DNA of 42,258 nucleotides from Priapulus caudatus (taxonomy: Eukaryota; Priapulida; Priapulimorpha; Priapulimorphida; Priapulidae): assembly GCF_000485595.1 (NCBI RefSeq), contig NW_014578311.1, forward strand, positions 23,467 through 65,724, given 5' to 3'. Position numbers and translations under genes: made by a program. The notes beneath the pieces were generated by a model, which saw nothing but the letters and a program-made list of their open reading frames with translations, ran no database searches and was not told the origin of the DNA. Positions 9,120 through 18,785 of this stretch are shown here, in pieces. How positions within the stretch are numbered: position 1 is the stretch's first letter; every line of letters begins with the position of its first letter.

Positions 9120-9500
9120 CGCGCGCGCGCCCGTGTATGTACAAACTCACGCACGCAACGGCACGTGTACGTGCAGCACGCACGGCACGAGGCTGCACGC
9201 ACGTGGGTACGGTGCCACGCACGCACGCAACACGTGTGTCACAATCATCGCACGGAGCGTGTACGTGCGCATGCACGCACGCCGTGTAACGTACACACCC
9301 GCACGCACGCACGTGTACGTACACACGCAGCGCACGGCAACGTGTACGTGCAGCACGCAGCATGCACGTAGTGTACGTGCACATACGCCATGACGTGCAT
9401 CCGTGCACGGCACGCACGTTGGTCACACACAGCACGCACGACGTGCACATGACGCACGGCTCGCACGTGTAGTGGCAACGCACGCACGGCACGTGTAATC
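9120..9500. repeat. Second CACG/ACGTGTACGTGC array
   Basis: It has the same motif set as 7665-8575 and 12062-12465: GTACGTGC/GCACGTAC half-sites separated by CACGCACG runs. Confidence 0.8.
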
Positions 9501-9725
9501 GTGGTCGCTGCTTTCATGTAGTGTGTTGACGCAATCAATACAGAAACGAAAATGTGGACACTATCAGCATCCCCAGCATGATTTAGAGCAGAGCTAGAAG
9601 AGCCATATGGCAGAGAGGTGTCCGTTTTGTTCTATCGGTATGTGCCGCAGCAGTGTGATTGGTTTATGCTAGGCACAACCCTTCAACGGGCCAGCAGCCA
9701 CGAGTGGCGTAGTGGATTTACACTG

Positions 9726-9856
9726 GAATTCATCAACATTTGCGTACGCAGGTGCTACGCTGGCGTTGAGAATCGCACCTACGAGCTTTGCGTACGTACT
9801 TCGTAGAAACTCGGTGTACGCAATACACTTTACGCAACGTTGATGAATCCGGCCCC
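9726..9856. mobile_element. Short MITE, about 130 bp
   Basis: The ends GGAATTCATCAACATTTGCG and (complement) GGATTCATCAACGTTGCG face each other, with internal GCGTACG palindromes. It shares its right terminus with the larger insertion. Confidence 0.55.
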
Positions 9857-10343
9857 AGGTGCGGACAGTCAATGACAGATCCGACACATCTGACACTGAG
9901 GATGAAGGCCACTATCGGGGTTTGGCACCCACGGGAAGTCGCACCACGGATGGCAACCTGACGCGGTGAAGACGCCATGAGTCGGCGGAATCAGAAACGC
10001 GAGGATATCCTAAGGAAGGCCACCCATCCAACAGCGAGGCAGACAGAGGCGAGGAGGGGGTCCAACTCCGAGGAACTGCGTCCATGCAGACAGAACGCCA
10101 AATGGCGGGGAACTTCTAACTCCACCACCTCCCAAAATCTGTGCTCAAGCGGCAGGAGACTCGCAGGTCTAACAGATCAAGGTCACCAGGTCGTCCTTGT
10201 CCCAGGATTTGCTAATATCAGCGAGACCCAGCTGTTATTGGTCCAGATGTTAGCCGGTGCCAATAGGTGAAATCAGTCTCTGAGCGGGGCGATCCAATAA
10301 GTGTAAGGATTGTGAGTGCAATCCTGAGAAAAAATGGGGGAGA
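9857..10343 (+). pseudogene. Gypsy 3' region: pol tail and polypurine tract
   Basis: After the insertion, acidic SDTSDTEDEG-like coding (about 9877-9910) and basic RRNQKREDILRKA-like coding (about 9980-10020) resemble the variable C-terminus of Gypsy pol. It ends in a polypurine tract, AAAAAATGGGGGAGA (about 10329-10343), directly before the LTR start. A second AAATGGGGGAG occurs at about 6711. The assignment of the acidic/basic part is tentative; the PPT plus LTR start is convincing. Confidence 0.6.
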
Positions 10344-10361
10344 TGTGACATCGAACTTGGT
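10344..10361 (+). mobile_element. First bases of a Gypsy 3' LTR, cut by the N gap
   Basis: TGTGACATCGAA follows the PPT and matches the LTR start TGTGACATGCCGAA seen at 2403 (minus) and 13492 (plus), allowing one or two changes. The rest is lost in the gap. Confidence 0.65.
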
Positions 10362-10386
10362 NNNNNNNNNNNNNNNNNNNNNNNNN
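10362..10386. other. Assembly gap (25 N)
   Basis: Twenty-five N separate the LTR start from a minisatellite. The join on either side is unverified. Confidence 1.
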
Positions 10387-11083
10387 AAGAGCAAGAGAGA
10401 AGAGCAGAAGAAAGCCAATGAAGGCAGTATAGAGAGGCAAAGACCAGAGAGTTAGAGAGAGGAAAGAAGCATAGATGAGTAGAGAGAGTAGAGAGAGAGA
10501 AGCCATGAGGCGATTAAGAGAGAAGGAAGCCGATGATGGTTAAGAGAGAGAGAGGAAGCCATGATGTTAAGAGGTGGAGAGAGAAGGAAAGCCGATGATG
10601 GTTAGGAGAGAGAAGGAAAGCAGATGGCATAGAGAAGAGAGGAAAGCGATGAATGAAGGTTAGAGCGGAGAGAGGAAGCCATGATGGTTAGGCGAGAGAA
10701 GGAAGACCTGATGTTAGAGGGGAGAAAGAAGCCGTGATGGTTAGAGAGGAGAGAGGAAGCCATGATGGGTAGAGGGAGAGAGGAAAGCCGTTGATGGTTA
10801 AGAGGAAAGAGAGAGAGAAGCCATTGATACAGTGGTTAGAGGAGAAGAGGAAGCCCGTGATCGTTAGAGGCGAGAGAAGAAGCCGTGATGGTTTAGAGAG
10901 AGAGAGGAAGCCATGAGGTTGAGGGAAGAAGAGAGAAGCCCATGATGGTTAGAGGGAGAGAGGAAGCGTGATGGTTAGAGGGAGAGAGGAAGCCATGATG
11001 GTTAGAGAGAGAGAGAGGAAGCCATGAGGGTTAGAGAGAGAGGAAGCCATGAGGGTTAGAGGGAGAGAGGAAGCCGTGATGGT
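10387..11083. repeat. Minisatellite, GAGGAAGCCATGATGGTTAG unit
   Basis: About 25 imperfect copies of a 24-28-bp purine-rich unit (GGAAGCCATGATGGTTAGAG plus a variable GA run). The reverse complement of the same unit occurs at 18515-18690, where the other Gypsy copy breaks off. Confidence 0.92.
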
Positions 11084-11490
11084 GAGGCCAATCTGTGCAT
11101 CATCTCGTGATGTACACTTCTGTGCATCACCTCGTGATACTTGTCAGGTATAAGGTGGCGTAAACTGAACTTGTGTTTTTAAGGCCGCCAATCTGTGCAT
11201 CATCTCGTGATGTAGCACTATTCTGTGCATCACCTCGTGATATTGTCAGGTATAAGGTGCGTTAAACTGAACTTAGGTTTTTAGGCGCAATCTGTGCATG
11301 ATCTCGTGATGTACACTATTCTGTGCATCACATCGTGATACTTGTCAGGTATAAGGTGCCGTAACTGAACTTGTGTTTTAAGAGCCAATCTGTTGGCATC
11401 ATCTCGTGATGTACACTATTCTGTGCATCACCTCGTGATACTTGTCAGGTATAAGGTGCCTAAACTGAACTTGTGTGTTTAAGAGGACAA
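11084..11490. repeat. Four tandem copies of a ~100-bp unit
   Basis: Each copy carries CTGTGCATCATCTCGTGATG and CTGTGCATCACCTCGTGATA (each with a small ATCA-CTCG-TGAT inverted repeat), then TTGTCAGGTATAAGGTG. A diverged relative (TGTGCATCATTGGGTGATAC) is at 18925-19045. Confidence 0.9.
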
Positions 11491-11916
11491 TCTGTGCCTG
11501 TACTTTTAATTAATTATTTGTTATAATACTGAAATACTTTTGCCATATTTATTTATTCATTTATTTATTTATTTCAGTGTGTCATTTCATGACAGGCCAA
11601 TCATGACAGCCCGTGTTGGTGACATCACATGCAAATAAAGCAGCTTGACCCGGCGTTCTGAATTTTATACAAAGAGCTGGAGGGCGCGATGAGTGCTAAT
11701 CACTGATCTCTACAAAAAAATTATAGATGTTTATTTTTTTCCATATTTAAATTTTATTTGTTTATGTTTTACATTTTTAGAGATGTTTAATTTCTTCTGT
11801 AGTCTGTACTGTATCCATCTATCATCGCCTTTGCCGTTTCGCTTTTCCTGTTCCTTTTCCTTTTGCCGTTCCGCGATAAATGCATTAATATGTAATATAA
11901 ATAACCATAATTATAA
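11491..11916. other. AT-rich DNA, no gene seen
   Basis: It contains an ATTT-rich run near 11550 and no supportable ORF or splice pattern. Confidence 0.6.
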
Positions 11917-12572
11917 GCCTCGTCTACACGACGAAATTTAACTCGAGTTATCGTTAGCCAGTCGATCGAGGTTAAGCTAACTCGAGTTAAGGCCCCGTAT
12001 AGACGCTTAACTCGAGTTAGCGAATAGTACATAACTCCACGATAGGCGCCAACACTAGTACGCGATGTACTTGCACACGGCACGCACACACGATGCACGC
12101 ACGTGTACGTGCACACGCACGCACGCACGGACGTGTACGTGCACACGCACGCACGCACGTCCTACGTGCACACGGCACGCACGCACGCATGCACGCACGT
12201 GTACGTTGCACACGCCACACACGCACGCATGCACGCACGTGTACGTGCACAACGCACGCAACGCACGCATGCACGTACGTGTACATGCACATGCACGCAC
12301 GCACGCACGCACGTCTACGTGCACAGGCACGCACGCACGCATGCACGCATGTGTACGTGCATATGCAGGTACGCACGCGCGCACGTGTACATCCAAACGC
12401 ACGCACGCACGCGCGCATGCACGCACGTTTACATACACACGCACGCACGCACGCATGCATAATAAATCGGTAAGAATCGCTTTGGGTGTTGTCGTGTAGA
12501 CGTAACATAATCGCTAACTCGAGTTAACGCTTAACTCGAGTTAAATTCGTCGTGTAGACCAGGCTTTAAGCC
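11917..12572. mobile_element. MITE with CTCGAG palindromes and internal CACG array
   Basis: Terminal inverted repeats GCCTCGTCTACACGACGAAA (left) and GCCTGGTCTACACGACGAAT (right, complemented) flank the element. Five TAACTCGAGTTA palindromes lie next to the ends (11939, 11978, 12008, 12515, 12532). The core is a CACGCACG/ACGTGTACGTGC array. Repeated subterminal palindromes are typical of transposase binding sites. Nothing coding is present. Flanks are TA-rich but an exact target duplication is unclear. Confidence 0.7.
12062..12465. repeat. CACG/ACGTGTACGTGC array inside the MITE
   Basis: It is the most regular of the three arrays: blocks of CACGCACGCACG alternate with ACGTGTACGTGCAC roughly every 36-52 bases. 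The long ORFs on both strands are repeat artefacts. Confidence 0.85.
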
Positions 12573-12667
12573 TCGTCTAAACATCTTAACATCTTAAGGG
12601 GAGAGATAAGAGAGGAGTAGGAGGATAGATCTTAACATCAAGTAACAAAATGTTTGGCAAAACATAC

Positions 12668-12814
12668 CCTTAGTTCTGCTGGAAGCCTCGCTTCTATTGC
12701 CCGGTATAATGAGTTGGGGGTCAAATGCGTCTCCCGCCTCTTCATTTTTGCTACTCTTCGTCAACCATGTTCCTTCTTTCGTCCGTACCATTTTCGAATG
12801 GCTGACGTTAGCAT
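12668..12814 (-). pseudogene. Inverted, frameshifted copy of the 3070-3217 exon
   Basis: It is the reverse complement of the unidentified exon, with the start and the GTATGT donor kept but the frame broken by small indels. It belongs to the large inverted duplication. Confidence 0.75.
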
Positions 12815-13051
12815 CGAATTCGCTGACCGTTACGTTATAATGGTATTACACTGTTTTCGTTGCAGACCTCTGACATTGCCGCCAAACCAATGACTGCACG
12901 ATGAAATTTCTGACATTCTTGCTGGCATTCGAAATGCCCCCCCCCATCACCGTTCCAAACACATTTAAATTTCACTCAGTCTCATTCATGACAAGATCGT
13001 CACTATCGCGCAGCATGGCCCCTACCCGGATTTACGGGTTTAATTTAGCAG

Positions 13052-13290
13052 ACTATTAATAATAAGTACGCAGGCAGACAGTCGAGGAGTCCATAAACAT
13101 TTTTACAGTTCAGTAGGGCTCATCAAAAGGGTCCATCTATGCGCTAACTGCGACGAAGAAATGCTTCTAACGCGATACGCACGACGCGCGACCAGTTTGT
13201 GTTTCGCTTGCCACAAGGCAGCATGCCGACGAATGAAAAGCATCCGCACGGATTCGTTTTTCGCGAGAAGCCCACCTTGCTATCCATACG
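13052..13290 (+). pseudogene. Inverted copy of the transposase zinc-ribbon exon
   Basis: It matches 2601-2837 with several one-base changes and indels. ACG|GTAAGA at 13290/13291 keeps the donor. Indels within the ribbon region break the frame. The Gypsy LTR again begins about 200 bases downstream in the TA-rich intron, showing that the insertion predates the duplication. Confidence 0.8.
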
Positions 13291-13491
13291 GTAAGATGTA
13301 TTCGTGTATTTGTATTATGCCAATAATAACAACCAAAGTATAACAAAACAGTTGTATTCAACAATATAATAACCCACGCCACAGCGCAGTTACTGCCATG
13401 TTAATTATGCCCGATAAATAATATTTAATTTGGGTGTTTTTTTATTAATAATCTGATTTGTAATATAATAGTGTTATATATAGATATATAT

Positions 13492-13854
13492 TGTGACATG
13501 CCGAATTGTCACAGGTTGTTGTGATTGTTTGGTGCTTGCCTCGAGTGGCGAAATGAGAGGAAAAGATAGACGGCAGCACTACAGAGAACAACTGCAGCAC
13601 TAGGCCACCATGCTGGATCAGATAGGCAAGCAGAGAAAAGCATTCTGCTGATTAGTAATCTCTATCGGTCAACATCTACGCAGGTTATCATGTTGACCCA
13701 GGGCAGTTTGTTGCGCCGCGAAGTTGGCGTGGTCATTTCTACGGTGGCATGATCTAGCCGATCATGTACTTGGCTCCCTAGGGTTTTTGTTTGTTTACAA
13801 ATAAATCGTCTACCCCGCACGTTGATTGTTGGAGACTTTTTCCGGACCTCCACA
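13492..13854 (+). mobile_element. Gypsy 5' LTR (inverted-arm copy)
   Basis: It runs TGTGACATGCCGAATTGTC to CCTCCACA. It has several one-base indels relative to 2044-2403. A PBS (TGGCGCAG, with an extra AGT) follows at 13857. Confidence 0.88.
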
Positions 13855-14289
13855 AATGGCGCAGTAGTCGACAGGATTATCAAGCTACGGCATCCATTGA
13901 TCCGGAGAGATAAACAAATCCCTGAGGGAGACGAGAGAAAAACAGGAAGACATCTATAAGGCGAACATCTGCACGATCTGTGGTGCGGCATACGTGACGC
14001 TGAAGGCTCTGCAGGACACATGCGACTCGCATGCCACCAGCCCAGTTGTCAGCATTCTGCAGGATGGCCATGGCGCCGAAGCTAGTCCGATAGCACGTAG
14101 CCATTTAGGCGAAAACAATAAATGCACTTTGTAGCACATTTGGTGATTGTATGAATAAATTGCGCGAATTTATGGTATGTAAACTCGTAGACTGAGGAAG
14201 CTACTCGAGTACAATAGCCTCCCATCTGCCCTTCCGGTGCACCTAAATTACGTGTCCATTCTCACCACGGAGTCCCGCGGGTGGCCGGA
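13855..14289 (+). pseudogene. Gypsy leader copy with broken C2H2 finger
   Basis: PBS, then the zinc-finger segment (CTIC readable near 13967), a region with AATAAA at about 14154, then gag. One lost and one gained base within the finger break the spacing of its histidines. Confidence 0.7.
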
Positions 14290-15300
14290 ATGGAGCGATC
14301 GGTGAAGGATGTTGGAGGAGGAGTTAGCGAAGCCAAATTGGTGGAGACCACACTTAAGGCTGTGTGCCAGCGTGCGCCAAGGTATGCTGCCTCCTCCCGA
14401 CGTGTGGAACGGTTCCGCGACCGTCCGGAGAAGTTCTTGCGCAATCGGCATGTTGAAGAATGGGTTGGGCGACATTGCGGCTCAATTAGCCAACCCATAA
14501 AGGCACGCCAGGAGGACAGGGCCGGCAGTGGTCCTCCAGCACCTGGGGAAGGGCCCGATGGGAGTGAAGCTTGCGGTCGGCGAGGGCGTAAGCGAAGCAT
14601 GCCTGAGAAAATCTTCGTCGAAGTCCTGTTGGCGAACTTCTTGGAGATGCGGACCACCAATCTCTGCCGAGGCTCCAGCAGCGATATCTTCGTACCAGCC
14701 AGAAAGGAGCCAAGACCTGCCCCTTAGCCTGCTCACTGGAGCTGGTCCGAATTGTACAATCTGTCACCGGCTCATGATGGATCATTGGAGGCCCTCCAGC
14801 AGACATCAACTCCTGAAGGGGGAGGCTGCAGCAGGACAGTCCATTGAGGCAGGACTTGCAACCGGGGCAATAATAAGGCGCTTAAACCTCGCAAGTCCCA
14901 GCCCTGACCTTACTTCGAGTCGGACCGCGCGATACAGTGGCGGGCACCAGCCGTGACAAGGCGGCCCGTCCCGTGTCGCTTTATGGACGAGGAGCACCTC
15001 TGAGCGCTGTGACCCAGTGGTGGCTGCTATTCAAGCAACAAGCGCGCACCAAGTAGCTGAGAGTATTTATAGCCCAGCACAGCAGCCAGCAAATGTCGGT
15101 CATGATGGATATGCTGCAGACAAGCAGGCGGTGGGGTCGACCTGTCAACAGGGGCCCACGGCCGCCAGTATGAGGCTGACAAGGAGCCCCATGCTTTGTT
15201 GCGAGGTGCCCAGCTCCCCGGGCCATATTCAAAGGAACTGTCCAGATAAGGGAAATGGTGGGGCCACCCCAGGTTTCCAGGCCAAATTTGTCGCGAACAA
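14290..15300 (+). pseudogene. Gypsy gag copy, heavily frameshifted
   Basis: It is collinear with the intact gag at 663-1643 but split across frames by many single-base insertions and deletions. Recognisable parts include the LEEELAK start (14309), the zinc-knuckle end SPGHIQRNCPDKG (about 15217-15255) and the slippery AAATTTG (15284-15290). The low substitution rate next to the many indels resembles raw long-read error as much as biological decay. Confidence 0.88.
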
Positions 15301-18300
15301 ACTAAAGTCGCCCGTTTGCCAGTGAGCTGTGCGCAGGCTGTGGTCCGTGGAACACGGACAGGGTAGGGCCTCCACTTTAAAAAAGCAGTAGGAGAGTCGC
15401 CCGAGGCCCTAGTTAAGGAGTAGCTGGGGCGAGATGAAAATGTTTGCTGGACACGGAGCTTCAGGTTTTCCACGCGTAACGGAAATCATTCTTCCGTGAG
15501 CAACTGAAGCAACGGCGGAGCCATCCCAAGGATGTTAGCTCCGATTTTCATCTCATTCTGGCCTGCACATGGCTTGAAGTCCCTACCGAGGCCATATATA
15601 GACGCGACCTTGAGCATCTGCGGGCATAACCTTCCCACAGGATGGATTCCTGGTAGTCTGCGAACCCAAAAGGACCCAATGGAGAATTCGAGAAGCCGGT
15701 TAGTATCCGGGGGTAATTGGGAGCTAACACTCTGCGAAAATGCGGACACTCTCAAGCAGAAGGTGCCGGGCGAGACCTGTCTTATGATTTGACAGACTCC
15801 AGCTCGTGTAGATGGGAGCCACTGGGCTCATGGTCCTTGCCCTTATATGGAGCAATCCAAACTAACGCCAGAAGTCTGCACACGCTGAACCAAGCAGCCT
15901 CCAGGCGTAAGGCGTAGCTGGTAGAGGCACAAGCTGATACCAACCCCCGTCAGTGAAGATACTGGAGGCACGTGCATGGGAGGGTTATTAGAAGAGCACC
16001 TCGTAATGTAGAGCCCACCAGGGAGGAACAATCCTACCAGCCCTTCCTACGGGCCTCGCTGTGGGCAGGACTTGCTCCCAGCTAGGCCGTTCAGGACGCA
16101 TCCCGATACAGGTGGCACCAACTGGAGTCGGCAGCGACCTCTATCTGAATCACGAACGCCTGTGAGGCAATCGTGGTGGAACCGGTCACGCTGAACCCCC
16201 AGCTAAGAATCCATCCGCCGAGTCTCCATGAGGGTGCGATAGCGAGAGGGTGGTGTAAGGCGGGGCACATGACGTAGCCTATGACCTGCAATCAAACCGG
16301 ATGCGACATAGGGCGCAGGGACTTACAAAGGATCATCACGAAGGTAGTGAAACGCCCTAATCAGAAGCACCAGCATGTGTCTCAGCCGAGACCGAAGATG
16401 ACATAGGCTACTGTGACCTAGTCACCCACAGGCATCCACACCTCAGATGATAAGCCTAGTGAGGTGGCTCACAGGAGTGTTCTGCAAACCAATGGAAGAA
16501 GTGCCAAGACTTTATCAAAGTCGCATTGGAGAGGACATTATCCGTGCAATGCCAACAGTCCTTTACGCATCTCGCAGTGGTGTTGGTGAGAAACCATCAC
16601 GGGAAGGTCCGGGTCTGCCAGGATTATCAGCGGCACTGAACCTCAAGACAACCCGCGAGATGCCTTACCCTTACCCCGCATCGCATGATGCCCTCAGGAC
16701 ATTTGAGAGATGGCGAAGTACTTCCTGCAGCGCTAGACCTGGCACGGCCTTCTACCAGGCTAACCACGTGACGAGAGGACCGGCACAACACCGCCTTCAG
16801 ACCTGGCCACAGGTGGGCCTTTATGGTTTCTAGTCGCATGCCATGGGTTGTGCAATGAATCAGGGACTTTTATGCGGCTGATGGACGGGATGGGCTTGGC
16901 AGATCAGCAATTTCCAAACACTGATCAACTATCCTGGATGACCTTTTGGTATTCGGTTCATCGTTCGACCAGATGATCGCAACGATCTGGATATGGGTCG
17001 TTAGAACGTCTCGGCAAGCCAATAAATCTTCAAGGTGAAGCCAGAGAAATGTAGTGTGGCCAAGAAACAGCATCAGGGTACTTAGGCCCACATGCTGTCT
17101 GCCGAGCGGTATTTTCCCTGACCCAGAACAAGGTTTAGAGTGATGCAGGAGTCATGGGAGCGTCCCGCGACAGAACGTCAACCTCGGGCGTTTCTTTGGC
17201 CTTCTCAGGTGTTACTACCGCCAGCTTCATGAGAAGGCCTTCTTCACAGTTGCGCTGCAACGCAACTGCAATGCGCTGATAGGAGGACCCAGCAAATCTA
17301 ACCAGAAAAAGGAGGAATCGCCTCAAGGGACATCACTGTGGACTGGACTGGGAAACTGCCAGGTGCCTTTGGAAGAACTTGAAGAGTTGCTAATCTTCTG
17401 CTCTGCGCATTCTGGGCAACGCTGACTTCTGCGGCAGCCAATTCATTGCTTGAGACCGATGCAAGCCTCCAGGGTTTGGTGCAGTGCTAGCCAGGAAGGT
17501 GAGAAAAATAACTGACTGTCATAGTGCTATGATCGGGGGCTGCATGGAAGCCAGAGGAGGACAACATGGACAATTACAGCAAGCCAAGAAGCTTGAATAC
17601 TGCTTAGCCTTTAAAAGTGGGCTATTACAGAAAAATTCAGGACATGGCCTCCATGGGATCCCGTGTTTAGCAGTATCACACGGATAACAAGCCCTTTGTG
17701 TTTACCTGGCAAACAACGCGCCAGCTGAACGCGCACTGGAAAGTGCATCCAGCAGTTGGGCTTCCCTTCTCACTTCACCGTTGAGTACAGAGCAGGGACG
17801 CGCTAATGTGGTACCAGACATCCTAGCCGGAAGGGAAACATGCGCGAGGCAGCCAGCTAGCTCACGCTTTAAAAAAAATTGCATGGGCGGAACAGTCGCT
17901 GGCTAGTCTGGATTTGGCATCTCCAAGCCTCCAACCTACAGAGGACTGAATGGAGGCCGTTATGCAACTGTGTAGCGCCCCAGTGGATGCCAGCGAGAAT
18001 CAGCACACGGTCCAGACAGACGGTCCCTTGCGCTGCCTACAGGCACATTGCTGAATACCGCAGACCGCGAGGCTGAGGCAAGCTCGCAGCGGGATGACTG
18101 CCATGCTTAGGAGCGACTGGCCCAAAAAAACTGGTGCGGGATAAGAAGCACAGCCCGCTACAGCTGCGAGAAACTGAAGCAGGGACTCAAGGAGGTCCGA
18201 AGGGTGCCTGCCGACTGGGTCCGCGTGAGTCCGTAGACAACGGTACTCTCAGCCGAGTATTGGCTGAAATCGCGGTCAGAAGTGCAGCAGGCTGCTGCGC

Positions 18301-18511
18301 GCGGCTCTGCGCCTGAAAGTCATTCAGTAACTAAACCGTACATGATCAGGCCCCCACCCCCCACACCTCGGACTACCAAGGCATTAGACACGAGCCCTAC
18401 GTCTCGCGAGGGCCAGATGCTTTTGGACCAAACATGGCTAGAGAGGTCGAGCAAGGCCTGATCAAGAAGTGGCCAACGTTGCAGCCTTCGGCAAAAGCTA
18501 GAAGCGATATT
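15291..18511 (+). pseudogene. Gypsy pol copy: protease, RT, RNase H, start of integrase
   Basis: Domains appear in the usual order in broken frames. The protease is at about 15430-15800 (active-site codons disrupted near 15448). In reverse transcriptase, catalytic LDDLLVFGSS is readable from 16934. A post-RT thumb/connection region follows from about 17165. An RNase H end appears with TDNKPFVF coding at about 17680-17705 and EYRAG-like coding at about 17780. Early integrase follows to 18511. It aligns with the left element up to about 15990 and, beyond 17180, with the plus-strand fragment at 4818-6130. It stops abruptly at a minisatellite. None of the frames is long enough to make a working enzyme. 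Confidence 0.87.
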
Positions 18512-18514
18512 GGG

Positions 18515-18690
18515 CTAACCCTCATGGCTTCCTCTCTCTAACCCTCATGGCTTCCTCTCTCTAACCCTCATGGCTTCCTCTCTCTAACCCTCATGGCTTC
18601 CTCTCTCTAACCATCATGGCTTCCTCTCTCCCTCTAACCCTCCTGGCTTCCTCTCTCTCTCTAACCATCATGGCTTCCTCTTCCTCTCTC
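18515..18690. repeat. Minisatellite, CTAACCCTCATGGCTTCCTCTCT unit
   Basis: Seven copies of a 23-27-bp unit, the reverse complement of the array at 10387-11083. It directly abuts the broken end of Gypsy pol. Confidence 0.92.
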
Positions 18691-18785
18691 GTAATTAATA
18701 GTGTAATTAGTCATTAGTAATTAATAGTGTAATTAGTAATTAACTGTGTAATTAGTAATTAATAGTGTGCTTAATAAACAATAGT
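18691..18785. repeat. AT-rich tandem repeat
   Basis: Short tandem units of TAGTAATTAATAGTGTAAT, about 20-22 bases each. Confidence 0.8.

Larger units (their letters stand above)
7126..9856. mobile_element. TIR-bounded insertion with GCGTACG motifs
   Basis: The left end reads GGGGGTAGATTCATCAAGCTG. The right end, complemented, reads GGGGCCGGATTCATCAACG. Both are followed by repeated GCGTACG/TTGCGTACGC palindromes. The insertion separates two parts of the Gypsy pol/3' region. It may be one 2.7-kb non-autonomous element or nested MITEs, because a third end-like motif occurs at 9731. It contains two CACGTG-rich arrays and no recognisable gene. No clean target duplication was identified. Confidence 0.5.

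Noticed and set aside
7531-9538. Many 60-200-codon ORFs rich in Arg, His, Thr, Cys and Val on both strands
   Set aside because: They are translations of CACG/ACGTG repeats; all six frames stay open because the repeat lacks stops. No domain, start context or splice signal.
10387-11083. Possible CRISPR array (regular short repeats)
   Set aside because: Units are contiguous and imperfect with no unique spacers; eukaryotic minisatellite.
12017-12508. Five overlapping ORFs up to 163 codons
   Set aside because: Same repeat artefact inside the MITE core.
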